DNA of 8,598 bases from Brevundimonas sp. (GTDB lineage: Bacteria; Pseudomonadota; Alphaproteobacteria; Caulobacterales; Caulobacteraceae). Location of the stretch: positions 1 to 8,598 of the forward strand of contig JANJTI010000246.1 of the NCBI GenBank assembly GCA_024711185.1, read 5' to 3'. Made by a program: the position numbers and the translations under genes. Below are positions 1-5,521 of the stretch, in pieces. Positions within the stretch are counted from its first letter, which is position 1. Every line of letters starts with the position of its first letter. A model generated the notes under the pieces. It made no database searches, had not been told where the DNA came from, and saw nothing but the letters and a program-made list of their open reading frames with translations.

Positions 1-1
1 G

Positions 2-40
2 CCGCCTCCGCCTCCGCCGCCGCCGCCGCCGCCGCCGCCC
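2..40 (+). repeat. CCG trinucleotide tract encoding 13 prolines
   Basis: Bases 14-37 are eight uninterrupted CCG codons, flanked by CCG/CCT codons before and a CCC after, giving 13 consecutive prolines in the frame of the protein ending at 352. The tract may extend beyond the left edge. Polyproline runs typically act as rigid linkers, for example between a signal peptide or membrane anchor and a folded domain, and need elongation factor P for efficient translation. Gain or loss of whole units would stay in frame and only change linker length. Confidence 0.85.
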
Positions 41-352
41 GCCTACGGGGTGCGCTCCTCGCCGTTCGGAGCCGGGCCGGTATCCACCGTCAAGCGGCTG
101 GCCTCGCGGGAGAGCTGGAGTTTCGACGTCGAGGCCCGCGGCGCCGAGATTCTCCGCGTCGCGGTGGTCGGCGACGGCGACGCGCCGGTCGACCTCGTGG
201 TGCGCGACGCGGGCGGCAAGACCCTGTGCGACCAGGGCCCGGGCGATCACTTCCCGGTCTGCACCCTGGCGCCCAACGCCCCGGCGCGGCTCCGGATCGG
301 AGTCATCAACCGCGGCGGGCTGTGGACCCGCGTGCAGGTGATCACCAACTGA
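2..352 (+). CDS. C-terminal part of a probable exported protein with a polyproline run and a beta-rich (PPC-like) domain
   Basis: The reading frame is already open at the left edge, so this is the 3' end of a gene; 116 residues are visible and the true start lies upstream. The GTG at 50 is an ordinary internal codon. The visible part opens with 13 prolines in a row (bases 2-40, mostly CCG codons), then AYGV, then about 95 residues of alternating hydrophobic strands ending VQVITN. The pattern W39-x-F, a V-V-GDGD turn (about 55-60), D64-L-V-V-RD (to 69), C76, C87 and the final I-G-V-INRGG (about 104-112) resembles bacterial pre-peptidase C-terminal-like beta sandwiches found in secreted or periplasmic proteins; that fold is inference. 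The two cysteines 11 residues apart could form a disulfide, which would fit export. No catalytic motif is visible. It ends 4 bases before the stop of the convergent kinase gene. Function is not recognised. Confidence 0.75.
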   Translation, partial: PPPPPPPPPPPPPAYGVRSSPFGAGPVSTVKRLASRESWSFDVEARGAEILRVAVVGDGDAPVDLVVRDAGGKTLCDQGPGDHFPVCTLAPNAPARLRIGVINRGGLWTRVQVITN

Positions 353-356
353 GCCG

Positions 357-1436
357 TCAGGCGCCCGCTCGTCTCGCGAAGGAGAGGGCCGCTTCGGCCA
401 GCACCGGCGCCTGGGCGCCCATGGCCCGGGCCTGGGCCGAGGCGGCGGTCCCGTCGCGCACGCGGCCGGCGATTCCCTGGCAGATGGCGGCCAGCCGGAA
501 CAGGTTGTAGGCGAACAGCCAGTCGAGGTTCTCCGGCGCCGGCGTTCCCGTCTGCGCCGCATAGCGCTCCACCGTCTCGGCCACCGAGGGGATGCCCAGC
601 GCGGGCAGGTCCGCTCCCGCCAGGCCGTTGCGCTCGCTGGCGGGAATGACCCAGGCGATCAGCAGGTAGGAGAAGTCCGCCATCGGGTCGCCGAGGGTCG
701 ACAGCTCCCAGTCCAGCACCGCCCGGACCTCCGGCGCATCCGGGGCCAGGATCAGGTTGTCGAGCCGGAAGTCGCCGTGGACGATCCGGGTCGCGCCCTG
801 GGCCGGCAGGGTGGCGGGCAGGAATTCGATCAGACGGTCCATGGCCGGGATCGGGTCGGTCTCCGAGGCGCGGTACTGCTTGGTCCATCGCCCCACCTGC
901 CGCTCGAAGTAGTTCCCGGGCCGGCCGTAGTCGCCGAGCCCGATCGCTTCCGGATCGAAGCGATGCAGGGCCGCCAGCGCGTCGACCTGGGCCTGGTAGA
1001 TCGCGCGCCGCTCCGCAGGCTCCAGCCCCGGCAGCTTGAGGTCCCAGAAGATCCGGCCGTCGACCTTGTCCATGACGTAGAACATCGAGCCGATGACGCC
1101 GTCGTCGTCGCACAGCGCCCAGGGCCGGGCCACCGGATAGCCCTGGGCGTGCAGGGCGGAGATCACCCGGAACTCGCGGTCGACGGCGTGGGCCGAGGCC
1201 AGCAGCGTCCCGGGGGGCTTGCGGCGCAGCACGTAGGCGCGCGACGGCGTGGTCAGTTCATAGGTCGGGTTCGACTGGCCGCCCCTGAACTGCCGGATCG
1301 CCAGCGGCCCCGAAAATCCCATGACGTTCTCCGCCAGCCAGGCGGAGAGCCGCGTCTCATCGAGCGCGTGCCGCGGGTCGACCTCGCGGGTGCCAGAGAA
1401 GGTGGACTGGGCGTCGGGGATATCGGTCTGGCTCAT
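357..1436 (-). CDS. Phosphotransferase family protein (APH fold, ACAD10/11 kinase-like)
   Basis: A 359-residue kinase of the aminoglycoside phosphotransferase/choline kinase superfamily. The nucleotide loop GGQSNPTY is at about 52-59, the likely ATP-contacting lysine in LRRKPPG is K73, and the helix-C acid is probably E88. The catalytic loop HGDFRLDN (220-227) gives the base D222 and metal ligand N227, and LDWE (241-244) supplies the second metal ligand D242, followed by STLGDPMADFSYL. This layout is closest to the N-terminal kinase domain of the ACAD10/11 group, whose animal members phosphorylate 4-hydroxyacyl-CoAs; here no acyl-CoA dehydrogenase domain is attached. It is cytoplasmic, with no signal peptide. 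Its ATG overlaps the TGA of glpK (ATGA) and no Shine-Dalgarno sequence precedes it, so translation probably depends on coupling to glpK. Substrate is unknown; antibiotic resistance is unlikely given the subgroup. Confidence 0.93.
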   Translation of the reverse strand: MSQTDIPDAQSTFSGTREVDPRHALDETRLSAWLAENVMGFSGPLAIRQFRGGQSNPTYELTTPSRAYVLRRKPPGTLLASAHAVDREFRVISALHAQGYPVARPWALCDDDGVIGSMFYVMDKVDGRIFWDLKLPGLEPAERRAIYQAQVDALAALHRFDPEAIGLGDYGRPGNYFERQVGRWTKQYRASETDPIPAMDRLIEFLPATLPAQGATRIVHGDFRLDNLILAPDAPEVRAVLDWELSTLGDPMADFSYLLIAWVIPASERNGLAGADLPALGIPSVAETVERYAAQTGTPAPENLDWLFAYNLFRLAAICQGIAGRVRDGTAASAQARAMGAQAPVLAEAALSFARRAGA

Positions 1437-2926
1437 CGGGCGGCGATGATGGCCGCCTTCACCGCCCGCCGCCAGCCCTCCAGCAGCGCCTGTCGCTGGT
1501 CCGCCCCCATGCGTGGCTCCCAGCGCGCCGGCGCCTCGACGGGCCGGTCTTCGAGGTCCCCGATAAGGCCGACGCCGAGCGCCGCCAGCTTTGCGGCCCC
1601 CAGCGCCGTCATCTCCTGGAAAGCCGGGCGCTCCACTGCGACCTCGCAGACGTCGGCCACGAACTGCATGGCGAAGGCGTTGGCGGTCACCCCGCCGTCG
1701 ACCTTCAGCACCGACAAGGGCGGCGCCCCGTCCTTCGCCAGCGCGTCGAGCAGGTCGCGGGTCTGGTAGGCGAGGCTTTCGAGCGCCGCCCGCACCAGGT
1801 GAGCCGGCCCTGAGTCGCGGGTCAGGCCGGTGATCGTGCCGCGCGCCTCCGGCTCCCACCACGGCGCTCCCAGGCCCGTGAAGCCGGGGACCAGATAGAC
1901 GCCGCCATTGTCGGCGAGCCCCGCGGCCATCGCTTCGGACTGACGGGACTCGGAGATCACCCTCAGCCCGTCTCGCAGCCACTGGATCGCCGAACCGGCC
2001 GAGAAGATCGATCCCTCGAGGGCGTAGGCGACCTGTCCCTCGGCCGCGTAGCCCAACGTGCCCAGCAGGCGGCCGGTCGAGGCCACGGGGACAGGGCCGA
2101 CGTTGGCGACCAGGAAGGCGCCGGTGCCGTAGGTGATCTTGGCGTCTCCGGGCCGCAGCGCTCCATGTCCCACCAGCGCGGCCTGCTGATCGCCGGCGGA
2201 TCCGTGGATCGGCAGGGCCGCCCCGAGCAGCGCCGGGTCGCAGGCTCCGAGATGATCCGCGCAGGCCTGTATCGTCGGCAGTCCCTCCAGCGGGACATGA
2301 AACAGCTCGCACAGGTCCGGCCGCCACTGCCGGGTCGCGAGATCCATCAGCGAGGTGCGGCTCGCGTTGGTGGCGTCCGTGACATGCGCCCGTCCGCCGG
2401 TCAGCTTCCAGACCAGCCAGCTGTCGATGGTGCCCAGTTTCACCTCGCCGCGCGCCGCCCGCTCTCGCGAGCCGGGAACGGCGTCGAGCAGCCAGGCGAA
2501 TTTCGACGCCGAGAAGTAGGGATCGAGGATCAGGCCGGTCGACGCCTGCACCGCCGGCTCGCGCCCGGCCGCCGCCAGCCGCGTCGTCACGTCCGCGGTG
2601 CGCCGGTCCTGCCAGACGATCGCCCGGTGTAGCGGCTCGCCGGTGGCGGCGTCCCAGATCACCGCTGTCTCGCGCTGGTTGGTGATCCCCACCGCCGCGA
2701 ACCGGCCGACGCCGCCGGCGCGGCGCACCACCTCCCGGCAGGTCTGCAGCGCCGCGTTCCAGATCTCGGCCGCGTCGTGCTCGACCCAGCCCGGCTTCGG
2801 AAAGTGTTGGGCCAGTTCGATCTGGCTCACCGCCACCGGTCGCAGCGCGCCCTCGGGCGTGCATTCGAAGGCCACGGCGCGGGTGGAGGTGGTGCCCTGG
2901 TCGATGGCGAGGATCAGCTGGCTCAT
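1433..2926 (-). CDS. glpK: Glycerol kinase
   Basis: ATP-dependent glycerol kinase (EC 2.7.1.30), making sn-glycerol 3-phosphate in the cytoplasm. The 497-residue length matches the family (about 500). The N-terminal phosphate loop DQGTTSTRAV starts at D9. Glycerol-binding residues are in place by comparison with the E. coli enzyme: R85-E86 in TNQRET, Y137 in DPYFSA, and catalytic D246 in GDQQAAL. The second FGGY-family domain carries the ATP site with TYGTGAF (265-271), GLGAPWW (351-357), KVDGG (408-412) and the QEMTALGAA signature (437-445). The start is set by the usual MxxxILAIDQGTT beginning. The segment before GDQQ reads LLGAALPIHGSAG and lacks the GGTR fructose-1,6-bisphosphate loop of the E. 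coli enzyme, so that allosteric control is probably absent. It is the first gene of a two-gene unit; no glycerol facilitator (glpF) or glycerol-3-phosphate dehydrogenase (glpD) gene is in the window. The upstream region is REP-like and has no clear Shine-Dalgarno sequence. Confidence 0.97.
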   Translation of the reverse strand: MSQLILAIDQGTTSTRAVAFECTPEGALRPVAVSQIELAQHFPKPGWVEHDAAEIWNAALQTCREVVRRAGGVGRFAAVGITNQRETAVIWDAATGEPLHRAIVWQDRRTADVTTRLAAAGREPAVQASTGLILDPYFSASKFAWLLDAVPGSRERAARGEVKLGTIDSWLVWKLTGGRAHVTDATNASRTSLMDLATRQWRPDLCELFHVPLEGLPTIQACADHLGACDPALLGAALPIHGSAGDQQAALVGHGALRPGDAKITYGTGAFLVANVGPVPVASTGRLLGTLGYAAEGQVAYALEGSIFSAGSAIQWLRDGLRVISESRQSEAMAAGLADNGGVYLVPGFTGLGAPWWEPEARGTITGLTRDSGPAHLVRAALESLAYQTRDLLDALAKDGAPPLSVLKVDGGVTANAFAMQFVADVCEVAVERPAFQEMTALGAAKLAALGVGLIGDLEDRPVEAPARWEPRMGADQRQALLEGWRRAVKAAIIAAR

Positions 2927-2943
2927 TCCCCGACGCTAGCCCA

Positions 2944-3085
2944 TTCCTCCCCCGCAGGGGGAGGGGAACCATGTGAAGCCTGGTGGAGGGGGCGAGGGGC
3001 ATTCTTCCCCACCGTCCCCCGATCTGCGCCCCTCATCCCCCTCCACCGCCTTGCCGGCGGTCCCCCTCCCCCTGCGGGGGAGGAA
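2944..3085. repeat. REP-like inverted pair of GC-rich palindromes in a divergent intergenic region
   Basis: Two 23-base arms, 2944-2966 and 3063-3085, are perfect reverse complements. Each arm is itself a small hairpin: CCTCCCCC-GCA-GGGGGAGG on the left (2946-2964) and CCTCCCCC-TGC-GGGGGAGG on the right (3065-3083), with 8-bp stems and 3-base loops. Inside lies a second, imperfect inverted pair: GGTGGAGGGGG-C-GAGGGG at 2982-2999 against 3029-3047. There is also a 6-bp hairpin ACCGCC-TTGCC-GGCGGT at 3045-3061. This two-level organisation is typical of REP doublets or small MITE-like elements, which are common in alphaproteobacterial intergenic DNA. It fills nearly all of the space between glpK (minus) and the dehydratase gene (plus), so the promoters of both units must lie in it or at its edges; I could not identify either. 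Confidence 0.85.
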
Positions 3086-3089
3086 GGGG
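3076..3089 (+). promoter_or_regulatory. Purine-rich ribosome binding region inside the right REP arm
   Basis: GGGGGAGGAAGGGG precedes the dehydratase gene. Its AAGGGG part (3084-3089) is 12 bases from ATG 3102 and 6 bases from an in-frame TTG at 3096, so TTG (adding two residues, M-T-) cannot be excluded as the start. GGGGGAGG is also the 3' half of the 8-bp hairpin 3065-3083, so in any transcript starting further upstream the stem could hide part of this site. Confidence 0.5.
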
Positions 3090-3101
3090 TATGGCTTGAC
3101 C

Positions 3102-4106
3102 ATGCACACCGCTTCCTTCGAAGGCGTCAAGGACGCCGCCCGCCGCCTCGCCGGCCACGCCGTGCGGACACCCCTGATCGAGAGCCCGGCGCTGAACGAG
3201 CGGCTCGGCGGCCGGGTGCTCCTCAAGGCCGAAAATCTGCAGGTGGCGGGGGCGTTCAAGTTCCGCGGGGCGTACAACCGCATCAGCCGGCTGGCTCCGG
3301 AGGAGCTCGCCCGCGGCGTCGTCGCCTATTCCTCCGGCAACCACGCCCAGGCCGTGGCCTGCGCCGCCCGGATGATGGGGACATCGGCGATCATCGTCAT
3401 GCCCGCCGACAGCCCGAAGGTGAAGGTCGAGGGCGTCCTGGCCTTCGGCGGCGAGGTGCGCATGTACGACCGCTACCGCGAGAGCCGGGAAGACATCGGC
3501 GAGGAGATAGCCCGCACGCGCGGCTCGGTGCTGGTGCGTCCGTTCGACGACCCCTTCGTCATCGAGGGCCAGGGCACGACCGGGCTGGAGATTCTCGAGC
3601 AGGCGGACAGCCTCGGCGCGCAAATCGACCAGCTGCTGTGCGGAACCTCCGGCGGCGGCCTGATCGCCGGCATCAACCTGTCGATGGCCGCCCTGTCGCC
3701 GGACACGCCGGTGATCGGCGTCGAGCCGCAGGACTACAACGATACCCAGCTGTCGCTCGCGGCCGGCGAACGCCTGACCCACGCCCCGGCGCCGGGCACC
3801 ATCTGCGACGCCCTGATGACCGACCGGCCGGGGGAGCTGACCTTCCCGATCAACCGCCGTCTGAAGCAGGTGGTCACCGTCTCCGACGCCGAGGTGGCCG
3901 AGGCGGTGCGCTTCGCCTTCCGCACCCTCAAGCTGGTGGTCGAGCCCGGCGGCGCCGTGTCGCTGGCCGCCCTGCTGGCCGGCAGGGTCGAGGCGAAAGG
4001 CCGGACGACAGCGCTGGTCCTGTCGGGCGGCAACGTCGACCCCGCCCTGTTCTCGGCCATCATCGAGGACCGTTTCGACCCCGCCGACTGGAGGAAGGCC
4101 GCATGA
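3102..4106 (+). CDS. PLP-dependent threonine/serine dehydratase family enzyme (fold type II, no ACT domain)
   Basis: A 334-residue fold-type II PLP enzyme of the threonine/serine dehydratase-serine racemase family, expected to deaminate a hydroxy amino acid (L-threonine to 2-oxobutyrate, L-serine to pyruvate, or threo-3-hydroxyaspartate to oxaloacetate) in the cytoplasm. K53 in KAENLQVAGAFKFRGA is the Schiff-base lysine. SSGNHAQA (77-84) carries S78, aligned with the serine racemase re-face serine. CGTSGGGLIAG (180-190) is the phosphate-binding loop, and SGGN (308-311) contacts the pyridine nitrogen. E208 and D214 in VEPQDYNDTQ match the divalent-metal site of serine racemase-type enzymes. 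The length fits catabolic dehydratases (about 330) and not biosynthetic IlvA (over 400, with a regulatory domain). ATG 3102 is preferred because family homology begins just after it, although the frame is open upstream through the repeat. It overlaps the MaoC-type gene by ATGA, so the two are one unit. Exact substrate is undecided. Confidence 0.93.
   Translation: MHTASFEGVKDAARRLAGHAVRTPLIESPALNERLGGRVLLKAENLQVAGAFKFRGAYNRISRLAPEELARGVVAYSSGNHAQAVACAARMMGTSAIIVMPADSPKVKVEGVLAFGGEVRMYDRYRESREDIGEEIARTRGSVLVRPFDDPFVIEGQGTTGLEILEQADSLGAQIDQLLCGTSGGGLIAGINLSMAALSPDTPVIGVEPQDYNDTQLSLAAGERLTHAPAPGTICDALMTDRPGELTFPINRRLKQVVTVSDAEVAEAVRFAFRTLKLVVEPGGAVSLAALLAGRVEAKGRTTALVLSGGNVDPALFSAIIEDRFDPADWRKAA
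4090..4094 (+). promoter_or_regulatory. Strong ribosome binding site (GGAGG) for the MaoC-type gene
   Basis: GGAGG lies 8 bases before ATG 4103, within the last codons of the dehydratase gene. It supports ATG 4103 as the start of the downstream gene and suggests direct initiation as well as coupling through the ATGA overlap. Confidence 0.75.
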
Positions 4107-4585
4107 GCCGCACCGAACGCAAGGGAACGCCCGTCCCCGTCGCCGACCTGCCGGGGCTGACCGGACAGGAGATCGGCGTCAGCCGCTGGTTCGAGGTCGA
4201 CCAGGCCCGCATCGACGCCTTCGCCGACATCACCGAGGACCGCCAGTTCATCCACGTGGATCCCGGGGCGGCGAAGCAGACGCCGCTCGGCGGGACCATC
4301 GCCCACGGCTTTCTGACCCTCAGCCTCGCCTCGGCCATGTCCTACGACTGCGTGCCGCCGCTGGCCGGAGTGGCCATGGGTCTCAACTACGGCTTCGACA
4401 AGCTCCGCTTCCTCGCCCCTGTGCCGGCCGGCTCGAAGGTCCGGGGGCGCTTCAAGCTGCTGTCGGCGGAAGACAAGGGCGGCGGCCGCTGGCTGCTCAA
4501 GCACGGGCTGACGATCGAGATAGAGGGGGCCGACAAGCCGGCGCTGGTGGCGGAGTGGCTGTCGATGCAGGTGGTGGGCGGCTAG
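4103..4585 (+). CDS. MaoC-type (R)-hydratase/dehydratase family protein
   Basis: A 160-residue single hot-dog-domain protein of the MaoC/(R)-specific enoyl-CoA hydratase family. The hydratase motif is intact: FADITEDRQFIHVDP (40-54) with the likely catalytic pair D46 and H51, then GGTIAHGFLTLSL (63-75), which covers the active site in this family. Length matches stand-alone members such as NodN/MaoC-like proteins (about 150-160). Family members hydrate trans-2-enoyl-CoA to (R)-3-hydroxyacyl-CoA in beta-oxidation, polyhydroxyalkanoate supply or small-acid catabolism; the specific substrate cannot be read from sequence. It starts within the stop of the dehydratase gene (ATGA) with a GGAGG site 8 bases upstream, so the two proteins are co-made. 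Its TAG stop shares the palindrome CTAG with the stop of the convergent dehydrogenase gene. Confidence 0.92.
   Translation: MSRTERKGTPVPVADLPGLTGQEIGVSRWFEVDQARIDAFADITEDRQFIHVDPGAAKQTPLGGTIAHGFLTLSLASAMSYDCVPPLAGVAMGLNYGFDKLRFLAPVPAGSKVRGRFKLLSAEDKGGGRWLLKHGLTIEIEGADKPALVAEWLSMQVVGG
4582..4585. other. CTAG palindrome serving as stop codon on both strands
   Basis: Bases 4582-4585 read CTAG. The MaoC-type gene stops with TAG at 4583-4585 on the plus strand, and the dehydrogenase gene stops with TAG (complement of 4582-4584) on the minus strand. The convergent genes therefore overlap by 4 bases, leaving no intergenic room for a classical terminator. Confidence 0.95.
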
Positions 4586-5517
4586 CCCTCGCCCAGACAC
4601 CTCAGCGCCACTTCAAGGTTGCGCAACCCGTCCTCACCGGTCACCGCCGGCGTTTCGCCGGTGCGGATGGCGCGGGCGAACTCCTCCAGCTCGCGCTTCA
4701 GCGGCTCGGCCGGCCAGCTGTTCACCGCCCGGGTCTGGTAGCTGCCGTCGGGCTGCTGGCCGAAATACTCGGTGACCTGGCGGGTGATCAGGTCCGCGAC
4801 GACGAAGCGGTTCATGGTCGCCACCTGCAGGGTCCGCACCTTGTAGGGCGTCACCCAGTTGGTGGTGATGTGGGCGATGACCCCGTTCGCCAGCCGGAAC
4901 TGGAGCAGGGCGGTGTCCTCGCGCTCGGCCTTGGTGCGGGCCAGCTGCGGCTGGACCTCGACGATCTCCGAGCCGGTCAGGTGGCGGATGATGTCGATGT
5001 CGTGCACCGCCAGGTCGATGACCACGCCGACCTCGCCCATGCGCGGGGGGAAGGGGCCGACGCGGGTGATCTGGATCGAGATGACGTCGTCGCCGTCGAT
5101 GGCGCGCTTGACCGCCTCGACCGCCGGATTGAAGCGCTCGACCTGGCCGACCATCAGCACCCGGTCGTTGGCGCGGGCGGCGTCGATAATCCGCCGCGCG
5201 TCCTCGACCGTGGCCGCGATCGGCTTCTCGACCAGCACGTGCACCCCCTTCTCGAGCAGGGCCACGGCCAGGTCGGCGTGGGTGCGGTTGGGGGTGGCCA
5301 CCACGGCCGCGTCGAGGCCGGCGTCGACGAAGGCGTCGGCGGTCGTCACCGGCGCGGCCCCGTAGGCGGCGGCGACCCCTTCGGCGGTCACCGCATCGGG
5401 ATCGAAGACATGGGTCAGCTCGACGTCGCGGATGTCCGACAGAACCCGGGCGTGGTTGCGTCCCATGACGCCGGCCCCGGCGACCCCGAACTTCAGAAGC
5501 GGCTGGTGCTGGGTCAT
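4582..5517 (-). CDS. Gfo/Idh/MocA family NAD(P)-dependent sugar dehydrogenase (GnnA/WbpB-type candidate)
   Basis: A 311-residue oxidoreductase. The N-terminal Rossmann fold has GAGVMG (14-19), the nucleotide-binding region through ATPNRTH (74-80), and the family EKP motif (97-99) with catalytic K98. The C-terminal alpha/beta domain carries VIDLAVHDIDII (166-177), where D168, H172 and D173 are the expected catalytic or sugar-contacting residues. Length and motifs fit UDP-sugar 3-dehydrogenases (WlbA/WbpB, GnnA). It follows the DegT-type aminotransferase gene by 4 bases on the same strand. An oxidiser plus aminotransferase is the standard two-step route to 3-amino-3-deoxy nucleotide sugars. ATG 5517 is chosen because AAGGG at 5526-5530 stands 8 bases upstream and homology begins at about residue 8; the open frame extends 23 codons further upstream but into the aminotransferase gene. 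The choice between UDP-GlcNAc (GnnA) and UDP-GlcNAcA (WbpB) as substrate is open. Confidence 0.92.
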   Translation of the reverse strand: MTQHQPLLKFGVAGAGVMGRNHARVLSDIRDVELTHVFDPDAVTAEGVAAAYGAAPVTTADAFVDAGLDAAVVATPNRTHADLAVALLEKGVHVLVEKPIAATVEDARRIIDAARANDRVLMVGQVERFNPAVEAVKRAIDGDDVISIQITRVGPFPPRMGEVGVVIDLAVHDIDIIRHLTGSEIVEVQPQLARTKAEREDTALLQFRLANGVIAHITTNWVTPYKVRTLQVATMNRFVVADLITRQVTEYFGQQPDGSYQTRAVNSWPAEPLKRELEEFARAIRTGETPAVTGEDGLRNLEVALRCLGEG

Positions 5518-5521
5518 CGGC

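Noticed and set aside
357..1436. Antibiotic-resistance aminoglycoside phosphotransferase
   Set aside because: The fold is shared, but the LDWELSTLGDPMADFSYL pattern and overall layout match the ACAD10/11-like metabolic group, and the gene is coupled to glpK with no mobile context.
2927..2940. GCTAGCGTC as a Caulobacter-type -10 box for glpK
   Set aside because: It lies only a few bases before the ATG and has no -35-like sequence at the right distance, since that position falls in the GC-rich palindrome.
357..3002. An 881-codon open frame on the minus strand covering glpK and the APH kinase
   Set aside because: Only its last 359 codons match a protein family. The upstream part is an arginine/glycine-rich shadow of glpK, which has complete family motifs in its own frame.
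2973..3101. N-terminal extension of the dehydratase starting at 2973
   Set aside because: The added 43 residues are translated from the REP-like element (glycine/proline/serine-rich) and family homology begins after ATG 3102.
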